Assembly: GCA_001724265.1 (NCBI GenBank)
Contig: MEDY01000035.1
Coordinates: forward strand, 54,513 to 118,512
Length of the DNA stretch: 64,000 bases
Source of the DNA: Rhizaria sp. SCN 62-66
Taxonomy: Eukaryota > Rhizaria, unplaced
Reading direction: 5' to 3'
Below are positions 11,790-21,832 of the stretch, piece after piece; within the stretch, counting starts at the first letter, position 1; the number at the start of each line of letters is the position of its first letter. A program made the translations under genes and the position numbers. The notes beneath the pieces were generated by a model. That model was not told the DNA's origin, searched no databases, and was given only the letters and a program-made list of their open reading frames with translations.

Positions 11790-14567
11790 TCACTTGGGGA
11801 AGTCGCGGATGGAGGCCTGCTCCACGACGGGCTCACCGTTGACCTTGTACGTGACCTTGACCTTAATCACCGTCGCCTTCTCAGCAAACTGCTCGTTGGT
11901 GAGTGTCATACTCTGCGTGACCGCGCCGACCGAGTGCGCCGGCACCGTCTTGCTGCTGGCGGGGCGCAGGTCGCGCTTGATGTGCGGCGGAACGGCGACG
12001 AGCATGTCGAACTCGGTCATCTCAGCGCTGCCAGAGTTGTTGAACGCGGCCGCCACTGTCACCACATTCGGGTTAGCGGTGTTGCGAGACTCGGTAAAGA
12101 CGATCTGCAGCGCGCCGGCGGTCAGCACTGTGCGGGCGGGGAAGGTCTCGACGCCGTTGCTGACGCTCGGGCCAGACGCAGACGTAGAAGCAGCGCCGGA
12201 GCCGAAGTTGAAGACGTCGAAAGACGCCGCGGGGGACGCGGCGGGCGGGGAGGCCGAGGGGGTGGAACCACTGCCCATGCCCATGGAGCCCATGAGGTCA
12301 AGCACGTTCGGCGCCGCAGCAGTGGCGGCGGGCGCGGTGGCAGAACCCATGTGCAACATATCCATGGGGTTCATCATGTGCTGCTGCGGCTGCTGCTGGA
12401 CAGGGGCCGCGGCGGGGGCGTCAAAGAGGCCCGAGAGCAGGTCGATCGGACCAGACGCGGCGGCGGCGGCAGCGGGCGCGGGGGCTGCGGCAGCGGCGGG
12501 CGCGGCGGCGGGGGCCTTCTGCTCGGGCTCGGCGGCCGCGGCGCTGGTCGGGGAGGCCGCGCCCGAGGCGTCGCTGCCGCCGTTGAGCGAGTCATCGTCG
12601 CTCTTGCGGAGGCGCGCGAACTGCGGCATGCGGCCGAGCACGTAGGCGTGGATGTCAGAGTGCTCAGGCTTGGCGAGCTCGGTGTACTCGACGGAGCGCT
12701 GCTGGAGCTCGGCCGAAACGGAGCACGCGTGGTGCTGCAGCAGCTGCGTGATCTTGGCGTAGACGTGCTCCAGACCGGCAGTCTTGCCGGAGCCGAAGCG
12801 CTGGTACAGCTTCACCAGCGCGGTCTGCGCGAGCTGCTTCACGGTCTCCGCTGTGACGCCGGAGACGCCGGCGCCGGGGGCAGTGGCGGAGCCCGAGCCG
12901 GCGAGCGCGGTGGGCGCCGCGGAGGCGACGTTGGCGTGGATGAAGGTCTGCGTGACGATCTGGTACTCAAGTGCGGAGAGGACCTCCATCTCGGTGGCGG
13001 GAGCGAAGGCCGGCTGGGGAGAAGACGGCTCGGCCTGCTTGTTGCTTGCAGCGAGGTCTTCGTTGGCGGCAGCGAGACTTTTGTCCGAGACGAAATGCTC
13101 GCCCAGCTCGCCCAGAGCCCACACGGCGACGGCGGCCAGCGGGTGCTGGTCGCGCGAGACAGGGTTCTGCAGCGCGCGCAGCATCAGCCGTGCGGCATAG
13201 GGCTGGAGGTCCTTGCTGCGGGTGAGGAGCGCGATCAAGTCCACGGGGACGGTCTCGCGAATGAAGGGCCCCGCCGCGGCGAGCACGGAGACCACGGTCT
13301 CGACGTGCCAGCGGCGGGACGGAGCAAACTTCTCGACGACGGTGCAGATCTTGTCGGTCAAATCGGCCTTGAAGTCGGTGTCGCCTGAGGTGAGCGAGAG
13401 ATAGTTGAGCAACTCCTTGACGAGCGCACGCACGTTGTTCTTGGTGACGAGCGCGTAGATGAGGTCCAGCGCGCGGCGGCGGATCGAGATGTCGGCGTCC
13501 TTGAGGCAGTCGACGACGGTGTTGCGGTGGTGCTGCACTGCGTCAGCGTGACGCTCGACGACCTTGCACAGAGTGTTGAGCGCAACGTAGCGGATGTTGT
13601 TGTCGCGGTGCTGGAGGAACTTGCCGAGGAGGTTGACGGCGAGCACGCGGAGCCCGCCCTCGGCCTCGATGGCCATGATCGTTTGCACACACTCGTACAG
13701 GATCGCGGTGCCAGTGTTGGTGGAGCCGTCGGTGTTGATGACGACTTGCGCGAGGACTTCGCCCATGTGGTCGCTGGCGCGCTGGTCGCCGGTGCCAAGC
13801 ACGCGGAGCAGCTGGATGATCTTGCACTGCAGGAACGGGTCCGTGACGCCGACGACATCGTACTCGGCGACGTAGCCGGCGAGCCAGAGTGACTTGAGCA
13901 GTGCGACGAGGCGCGGGACCGACTCGCGGAAGCGCGGGAGCACGTCGGGACTAATCTTGACCATCTCAATCATCAGCGTGCACGCGCAGAGGGCGACGGC
14001 GTGGTTCTTGTCGCCCAGCAGCGCGGGCGCGAGCTCGGCAAAGTCCTCAGCCAGGTCGGGCACCTTGCGGAGGATGCGGATGGCGCACAGAGCGGCCTTG
14101 TTGCGGAGCTCGGCGTCGGCGTGGTTGTTGGGACGCAGGAGGTTGGCAACGTCGCTGGCGAGGTCGCGCGCCATGTCGGCGGAACAGATGTTGCCGAGGG
14201 TGACGAGGGCGAGACCGGCGATGTGGGCGTTTTTGTTCCGGAGATCGTGCTGGATAGAGTTGGTGCCCATCATCAGGAGCTCCTGGTTCTCGTCCAGCAG
14301 CAGCATCAGCGCCAGGTAGCCGATACGCTTCTCCGCAAAGCGAGGGGAGGCGATGAGGCGGAGAGCCTCCATCTGGCCGAAGTGCGCGGGGTAGCCAAGC
14401 ATGTGAATGTAGAGCAGCTTGGCGACGTTGCGGTGACGCAGCTCCTCGTCCTTGCTCTTGAACGCGCTGCGGATCTCAGCGCATTCCTTGGCGATCACAT
14501 CGCGCTCCTCCGCGGCCGTCTTGCACGCGCGCACGTTGCGGATGAGATCGCGAAGCTTCAACGACAT
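11790..14567 (-). CDS. AP1G1: AP-1 complex subunit gamma (gamma-adaptin)
   Basis: A single exon encodes 925 residues, slightly longer than typical gamma-adaptins. AP-1 is the heterotetrameric adaptor that recruits clathrin at the trans-Golgi network and endosomes. The N-terminal trunk (about 1-570) is the adaptin alpha-solenoid and is highly conserved, for example LRDLIRNVRACKTAAEER at the start and RNKNAHIAGLALVTLGNIC. An Ala/Pro-rich hinge (about 600-800) contains DLLSGLFD and LDLMGSMG, resembling clathrin-box or accessory motifs. The C-terminal ear (about 810-925) has the immunoglobulin-like gamma-ear pattern. Gamma is preferred over alpha or epsilon from the trunk sequence and ear type. 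The protein ends in FPK followed by TGA. It is divergent from the gene starting at 15117. Confidence 0.93.
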   Translation of the reverse strand: MSLKLRDLIRNVRACKTAAEERDVIAKECAEIRSAFKSKDEELRHRNVAKLLYIHMLGYPAHFGQMEALRLIASPRFAEKRIGYLALMLLLDENQELLMMGTNSIQHDLRNKNAHIAGLALVTLGNICSADMARDLASDVANLLRPNNHADAELRNKAALCAIRILRKVPDLAEDFAELAPALLGDKNHAVALCACTLMIEMVKISPDVLPRFRESVPRLVALLKSLWLAGYVAEYDVVGVTDPFLQCKIIQLLRVLGTGDQRASDHMGEVLAQVVINTDGSTNTGTAILYECVQTIMAIEAEGGLRVLAVNLLGKFLQHRDNNIRYVALNTLCKVVERHADAVQHHRNTVVDCLKDADISIRRRALDLIYALVTKNNVRALVKELLNYLSLTSGDTDFKADLTDKICTVVEKFAPSRRWHVETVVSVLAAAGPFIRETVPVDLIALLTRSKDLQPYAARLMLRALQNPVSRDQHPLAAVAVWALGELGEHFVSDKSLAAANEDLAASNKQAEPSSPQPAFAPATEMEVLSALEYQIVTQTFIHANVASAAPTALAGSGSATAPGAGVSGVTAETVKQLAQTALVKLYQRFGSGKTAGLEHVYAKITQLLQHHACSVSAELQQRSVEYTELAKPEHSDIHAYVLGRMPQFARLRKSDDDSLNGGSDASGAASPTSAAAAEPEQKAPAAAPAAAAAPAPAAAAAASGPIDLLSGLFDAPAAAPVQQQPQQHMMNPMDMLHMGSATAPAATAAAPNVLDLMGSMGMGSGSTPSASPPAASPAASFDVFNFGSGAASTSASGPSVSNGVETFPARTVLTAGALQIVFTESRNTANPNVVTVAAAFNNSGSAEMTEFDMLVAVPPHIKRDLRPASSKTVPAHSVGAVTQSMTLTNEQFAEKATVIKVKVTYKVNGEPVVEQASIRDFPK

Positions 14568-15116
14568 CTATTCGGGCCACACACATAAGGATTTCAAACA
14601 GGGGACAAACAGGGGAGAGAGTAGGTGGTGAGATGTAAAGTTTGCGGGTATCCGTCTCTTACCAGGCACTAAGCGTCATGTTACATGTATGAATAGCGAC
14701 AGTGACATCCTTAATTTCGCAGACAAAAAATTGTATCATGTAGAGCGACGCCAATACGGAGAAATCCAGCACTCTTTGAGGCCCTCTCTGAGTCATCTTT
14801 AGGCAGTCGTCGCTCGAGCGAAAATGTTTTCGGATTTTTTCGGTCCACACGCTGTTTGACGTGTAGCTTCACATCGAGCAGCCTTCTAAACACCTGTCCA
14901 GTGCATTCAATTGTCCGTCAGTTCAATTGATGACATAGTATGCTAATATCTGTTGTGATGCAATTACTCTTCCTTATTTATATTTTCTTCTTGTTTTGTT
15001 TTGGCTCCTTGGGCGATAGGTAACGGACGCCTCTCAACGGCTAGCATCCACTCCTTTCACACAACCTCTTCTTGGCACGACAGACAGCTGGGCGTGAGCC
15101 CTTCTTCGTGTGACCG
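14568..15116. other. divergent promoter region
   Basis: This 549-bp AT-rich interval separates the starts of AP-1 gamma (-) and the large unknown gene (+), so it should carry both promoters. A pyrimidine-rich stretch (about 14965-15000) lies upstream of the plus-strand gene. No specific binding site can be named. Confidence 0.5.
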
Positions 15117-18100
15117 ATGGCCAACACCACCATCAACGATCTACAACGGTACGTTACGCTATCTCGTTCCTGTACCCAAATATTCGTTCAGTCCAACTTC
15201 AACTTCCTAACTCATCCCTCATCTTATCACCACTCCGACATATCACACTCTGCGACCACACACACGCAGGTCGATAGAGACGGACTTCTGGCGTCTCGAC
15301 AAAGACGCCGCGCTATTTGACCGCGCCCGCGCCCGCTTAGAAGCCTCTGTGCAACGCCGCGTCCGTTATGCGACGCAAGGCGTGCACGTGCCGCCCGCGG
15401 GCGCTGCTCTTCTTGCTCCCGGCGACGCCCCCTTAGAGCGCGCGCAACGGCTTGATTTCTCCGCGCGGTACCGCGGCCGGCCATAGGAAGTCGCCGCGCG
15501 GCTGAAGGAAGCGCGCGCGGGCGGAGCGCGGGAACGGCCGTGGCGCTCTGGCATGGCGCAACCACATCCACATTCACATTCGCACACACCATCATCGTTG
15601 TCATCATCTTCGCACAACAACTCGAGCTACACTCAGCCAGCGAGCTCTCTTATAAGCGCAAGCGTGAGTGCGAGCGCGAGTAGGCCCGGTAGCGCCGTTA
15701 CAAGGCCTAGTAGCGCTGTTTCGAGGCCAGATGACGCCACTTCCAGGGCTGGTAACACTGTTGCAGCATTACAGTCGCGGTTGCAATCGCAGGTGCCATC
15801 GCAATCATCTCCAGGCCGTTTCGCTCTGGCTCAAGTCAACAACGCTGCTTCCGCTAACGCGCCGCGCACACGCGACTGGGATGACGACAGCTTCACTGGC
15901 GACAACAACGACGGCGACGACACCGCAAATCACAGTAGCAAGAACAGGAACAACACTGACGACAACGATAGCAGGCGAGATGGCAGCAATGAGCGCGCTG
16001 CTGATGCTATACGGGCATCATTGCCCCCGCGTGCACGTTTGCTCTCTGCACTGAAGGCTTCAGCACCGGCCCCACGCATGCCCGCATCACACAGCGCGGA
16101 CGCAATCACCGTGCGCTCTCTGTGGGCTCCCGCACCCGCCGCCGCCGCCGCCGACGCGCTCGAGGCCGCGCGCCGCGTCTGGCTGGAGCTGCCCCCGGCG
16201 CGGCTGCTGCTGCCGACGCGCCCGCAGCCCGCGCCGCCGCGCGCGCTCTCCCCGACCTCCCAGGCGCTTGTCCAGTCGCAGCCGCTGGCCGCCCGCACCG
16301 CGCAGACCGCCGCGTGCGCCGCCGCGCCCCCACTGTCCGCGGCGGCGCTGCACAGGCTGCGGTGCATGGTTGCGCTATGGGGGAGCCGTCTCGCGGCCGG
16401 CGCGCCCGTCCCAGCCTCCACAGCCGCTGCGGAGGCCACGCTGGTCGCCGTGTACGTCCAGCACGCGCCTCAGTCAACCGCGGCGACTGCAGCGGCCACA
16501 ACGGCGGCTGCTGCGGCTGCGGCGCGAGCAGCGGTGGCGGTGGCCGTGGCTTCCGGAGCGCTGCCGCAACCTAACTCAGGCGGGAACAGTACTGGGGAGC
16601 TGCCGACGCCGGCTCTGACGCCCGCGCAAGCGCCGGTGGTGTCACCGGCGTCCGCAGGGGGCTTCCTTTCGCGCGGTGTTGCGTCGTCACAAACTTCACA
16701 AAATGCCCGCTCTGTGATGTCGCCAGCGTCGCCGCTCATGAGCAACAATGCTGCTTATTCCACGGTAACAATGGGCGCTAGTTCGCCGTTTACGTCCGCA
16801 TTGCCGTCGCCGTCGGCGGCAGCGCTGCATCTGTCGCCTTTGTCACCCGCCGCCGCGGCTGCGACCCCCGCGACGGCCGCTACAGCCGCCGCTGCCGCCG
16901 TTGCTGCGACGGCCGCCGCGACGGCCGCCGCGGCCGCCGCAGCCGTCGCGCGGCCCCAGCGCGGCCGCACGGCCTGGGGCGCGCGCGGCTGGCCGCTGCG
17001 CGGCTTGGTTACCTGCCTTGGCGGCGGCGCCTGGCAGCTTGGCGAGCGCCGCAAGGACACGCACCTGTTCGGGTACGCGTGGGCTGGCGCGGAGACGTGG
17101 CGCCGTCGGGCTGCGCGCGCGCTCGCGACGCCCGCGCTCGCGGCTGAGGCGGCGGCGCGCGCGGCCAAGGCGTACAAACGCAGAAGCAGCAACAGCAGCC
17201 GCGGTGTCGGCGGCGTCGGCGGCGCAGGGCGCAGTGGCCGGCGGCAGCGAGGCTCTGATGCGACTGCGCACCCGGAAGCCGGGACTCGCTCTGGAAAGAA
17301 CTCTCAGTCTGACGCTGCTGATGATGAAATGTCCCGTCCTGGGTTCCGCTCCCGCTCTGGTTCCCGGTCAAAATCCGGCACTCGTTCTGGCTCCGGTTCG
17401 AGCTCGGAGTCTGCTGAGGAGGCTGACTCATCTTCATCTCCCGAAGACGACGATTACGACGACGACGACGGCGAAGGCGGTGAAGACGGCGACGACGCGC
17501 GCGCCGCCGAAGCCATGCTGTTCGACGGTCTCTCCAGCGAGTCTGACCGATCTGACGACGATGTCCCCGGGTTTGACTCCTCCGGCGGCTCTGAGGCCAG
17601 CTCCGACTGCTCCGACGACTGCCACGGCGACAACGACGCCGACGACGCCGATACCGACGCCCAGGAGGCCGCCGCAGGCGCGCGCGCTGACTGGTACGCC
17701 GCGCGGCTGGGCGAATGGCCCGGGTTGGAGCCGCTGCGCCGCCGTGGCCGCCGCCGCGGTCGCGTATGCGCGCCGCCGCTCGCGCCCTGTCTACTGCACC
17801 CGCCTCTGTACGCGTCCACGGCCGCCGCGGTGCTCGCCGCCGCGCCGCTGCCCGCGGGCTCGAGACGGCTGCACACCAGCATCGGCGAGGTCGCCACTCT
17901 TGGTCGGCAGGGCAGCAGTACTGGCGCGCGCGGCGGCCGCAGCGACTTAGACAGCCGGGATAATGACAACGACAACGGCAGCGGCAGCGACGGCGACGGC
18001 GGCGGGAGTCTGCGGCGGCGCGGCGGCGGTGCGAGGCGCGGCGCGCGCGCTGTGACGGCGGCAACAATGGGGCCCGCCGCGCTTGATGCCGTCGACACCG

Positions 18101-21100
18101 CGATGCTGCTGATGTTGCCGCGACGTGCGCGCGCGAGGTACCGCGCCCGGCTGCTGCGCCGTGAGTTGCGCCGCCGCCGCGCCGCGCTGCAGCAGCAGCG
18201 GCGCCAGGAACAGCTGCAGCAGCAGCTTGCGCTGATACAGCAGCAGAAGCAGCAGCCGCAGCGTCTCAAGGGGTCCGCTGCCTTCGCGCCCGTCGGCTCT
18301 CCCACAGCCGCCACGTCAACGGTCGTCTCGACTCCACTCGCCGGTGTCAAGGCAAAGAGCGCTGAATCGACGACAGCGCGCAACCTGGCGGCGGCGACGG
18401 CGCAGCGCGCTCGGCCGCGGCGGGCGCTGAGCTTTGCCGCGCGCTTGCGCGTGCGTGTGCGCGCCGTCTTCGGCCTCGGCGGCACTGACGCGGCCGAAGC
18501 GTTGGCTACCGCGCTGCAGCGCACCGCCGTCGCCGCTCTGCAGCAGCTGCGCGCGCCCGCGCCCGCGACCGCGACCGAAGCGCTGACCGTGATCCCCGCG
18601 CTGCACGCGCACGACCACGCACACTTACACGGACACGGCCGGCCCCCACCCAGCGCGCGCTTGCCGCCGCTGCGCCACCCCGCGCGCTGCGGCGGCGAGC
18701 TCTGCCGCCAGCTGCTGCAGGTCACGCGCGCCGTGTACCTTAACTTCCTGTGCTTGCGCGAGGCCGGGCTGCGGTTTGTGCCGCCGACGCCGCACGCCGC
18801 GCGCGGGCTCGCCGGCCGCGCCACGCAGCGTGTTGTCTGGACGGACCGGCCCACGGTCGAGTCGCTCGCCGCGCGCCGTCGCGCAGCCGCCGCCGCGATC
18901 GCCACCGCTGCCGCCGCCACCACCACGAACGCGGTTAATGGCTCTGCGATGGGCAGTCCGATGGCGCCGCCCACAGTGCAAAGACAGGGCTCTCACTCAC
19001 GCACTGCTGCTGGAGCTGCCAGTGTTGCTGCCAATAGCGCCACATCCGCTACCGCCGCCGCCGCCGCCGCTGCCGCCGCCGCTGCTGCTGCTGCTGCTGC
19101 TGCTGCTGCAAGTGCGGGAGCACAGGCTGACCGGGGCGGCTCGGCTGCACCTCTGAGGCACTTGCACGAGCTCGTCGCCGCTGCCCAGGCCGCGCGCGCT
19201 GCTGCTGTGGCCGAGGCTGCGTCGCGCCGCGCTGCCTAGGCGGCTGCGATTGTCACCGAGGCCGCGACGGAGGAAGCACTGGCGGCGTCGCTCGGGCGGT
19301 CCGCGGGCGGTGAGCTCGCGTACGTCTCGCGTTTCCCGCACATGCGTGCTCCGGACGCGCTTTTCCTCGCGGTCCCGGGCGCAGCGGCGGACGCAGTTCC
19401 GCCGGAGGAGCTCGTTGTACGCGCCGCCGTGCTCGCGGGCGACGCTACGGCCGACGACGCGCTGGTCACGCCCGCTGTGGCCGTCACTGGCGGATACGAG
19501 CCGACTCCGATGCCCGCGGGGATTGCAGCGCACGTGCGCGAAGTGCTTTCCCGCCCGCGCACGTCGTGCTCGCGCCTCATCAACTACTCGCTGCCGCCCG
19601 GCACTGAGCGGTCGGGCATGCCGCGGTCCACGCTCGGCCGCCCCGCCACTGCGGGGGTCGGGGCGCGGCTCGCGAACCACCACCGGCGCCGGCTCCGCGC
19701 CGCGCAGGCCGCTGGCGAGAACGCGAACGGCGGCAGCGGGAGCGAGGCGGCCGGGCAAGGATGGTCAGCGATTGCAGCCGCGGGCCGGACCGGCGCCAGC
19801 TCCGTCGCCGCCTCTACTTGGGGCGGGGGCGCGCCGGCGCTGTACGCGGACTCCGAGGCCGCTGCCGAGGCCGCGGCCGGTGACATAGCTGCGACGATGA
19901 TCGCAGGTGTCACCCCAGGCGGACCGGGCCGCGCGCCGCCCGCGCACCGCCTCGCGACTGCGGGTGAAGCAGCGGCGGCGCGCGCGCGTGCGGCCGAGCT
20001 TGAGGCGGCGGCGCCGACGCGTGACGTGAGCAAGAACGTGTTCGCGGCCACGCTCGCGGGCGGACGGCTGCCAGTGGCTCAATTCCGCAGCGGCGTGCTT
20101 GTCGCTGACGGCGAGATCGGCGGCGCGCTCGGCTTTATCGACGGCGCGCGTGTCGAGACTTTGCTCACGCCACAGGGCGCTGCGGCTGCGGGCACGGGCG
20201 CTGCTGCCGCGATGACCGCCGTTGCGGCAGCCGCGGCGCACACGGCCGCGTCAGTCGCTGAAGGCGTCGCCGTAACGCACGCAGGCGCGCGCCTATTAGC
20301 AGCGTTCTCTGCCTCTGCCGCGGCGGCCAGCGCGGCTGCGACTGCCGCTGCGAGCGCACGTCGTGCCAACGTCCCAGTCGACGCAGCTGCAGTGCCATCG
20401 CTGCCCGCCGAGGCCGTGTACGCAGTCTCCCAGGGCTTGCCCGTGGGGCAGCCAGATCACGCGCTGTGGCAACGCCAGAACCGGCGCGGCGCAGCGGGCG
20501 GCGCGGTGCCCGGCGCGGCCGCGAGCGCCGCCGCCGCCGCCGCAGCTGCCGCGGCGCGTGGCGTGCGCAGCGCGGATGACGACATGATCAGCGCTCATTT
20601 CGCACCAGACGACGCGGCGGCAGTTGCGGCAGCGGCGCTGCTGAGCGAGGCCGAAGCCGCGCAGATGCGCCGCGTACACCAGACCACGAGTACCGTCACG
20701 CTCGCACAGTTACGCACGCGCATGCGGCTGCACGCCGCCTCCGACGCGCGCGCACAGCAAGTCGCGCGTTTTTTGCCTGAGGCGCTCACTGCGTCGTCGG
20801 CGGCTGCCGCGGCTGCGGCTGCGGCGATGGCGGGCAGCGGCGCGCGGCGGGCGCGCAACCGCTCCCGCGCGCGCGCCGCGGCGGCTACGGCTGCGGCGGG
20901 GCTGACCTCGACTGTGGAGGGCGGTGACAGCGCGGGCGTTGGCAGCATCGAGTCAGCCGCGTTGCTGCAGCTGGGCCGCGCTGCGACGTCGACGCGGCTC
21001 GACGAAGAAGGCGTTGCACAGGTTTCGCGGGCGTTCCGTGCGCTTGACGAACTAGGGCTTGAACATGAAGCCAGCGCGGACGCCAGCGCGGTCGAGCGTC

Positions 21101-21640
21101 GTGAGCGCGTCCTGAAGGAACTTAAGGAGGCGCGCAGTGAGCGATTGCGGTATGAGCGCGCGCGCAGCATCGCAGAGGGCCGTCCGCCGCCGCGGCACAA
21201 GAGATCCGAACCGGTACGTTCTTGTTATCTTTGCTTCATCATGTTAGAAATGGTGGATTCACTTTGTATTTACGCTTTGTCACATCGATTTCTCATATTG
21301 TCAGATGTTATCTATTCTTTGTTTCGCATTTCTTATTTCATAGGAGTTGCCTCTGGCGCTTACTCGCGGTGAAGGTCCGCCCCTGTCGTTTACGTCACAC
21401 TTCACCTTGGCAAACGCACCGTACCGCTCCCAATCCTTCCGCTTCGTCGAGCGCAACCTCGCCGGCGAGGCCGCGGCCACTGCGCGCGCCGCCGCTGAAG
21501 AGGAGCGCGAAGCCTCGGCCGTGTTGCGCGAGGTGAATCTGGTGCCGCCGGAGCACCACACACCGGCGCACGCGACGTCACTGCGCTCCGCCAGGGGCCG
21601 GGGGCTGCCAGCTGCGCCGAGAGGCAGCGGGCTGCTGTGA
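15117..21640 (+). CDS. Large Ala-rich protein of unknown function, two in-frame UAG codons
   Basis: Three exons, 15117-15148, 15270-21213 and 21344-21640, encode 2,090 residues if UAG is read as an amino acid at 15484-15486 (residue 83) and 19237-19239 (residue 1334). Both introns start GTACGT and their phases fit exactly. The first exon is only 32 nt (MANTTINDLQ). Residues 1-100 look like a conserved charged helical segment (DFWRLDKDAALFDRARARLE). The middle is dominated by Ala runs, Ser/Asp/Glu stretches (about 17400-17650) and basic Arg-rich blocks. The C-terminal third, after the second UAG, is Ala/Arg-rich and helical. Exon 3 ends in TGA. Under the standard code this would be split into three unlinked frames, the first only 82 residues, which is implausible because the same frame continues across both UAGs. 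No family was recognised. Its 3' end overlaps the convergent neighbour by 63 nt. Confidence 0.72.
15484..15486 (+). other. In-frame UAG read as sense (site 1)
   Basis: TAG codon between RYRGRP and EVAARLKEA. The frame from the 32-nt first exon runs through it for 23 codons into the long frame beginning MAQPHPHS at 15553. No plausible intron removes it: the nearest GTACC is only about 13 bases upstream. The following bases GAAGTC do not match the CARYYA readthrough context. Confidence 0.8.
19237..19239 (+). other. In-frame UAG read as sense (site 2)
   Basis: TAG codon in an Ala-rich context (SRRAA, UAG, AAAIVTEAA). The same frame stays open for 624 more codons to the exon end at 21213. The surrounding 11-mer GCTGCCTAGGC also surrounds the UAG at 60604-60606 on the other strand. 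Confidence 0.82.
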
Positions 21641-21749
21641 CACCGCTGAGCGCCCCCACGGCGCTTCTGACTGCGACTGCGCCACTGCAACAAACTGCGA
21701 ATGCGACTGCGCCTGTGCGTGCCACTGTGAGCGTGGCGTTTGCTGTTGC

Positions 21750-21832
<83 letters not shown>

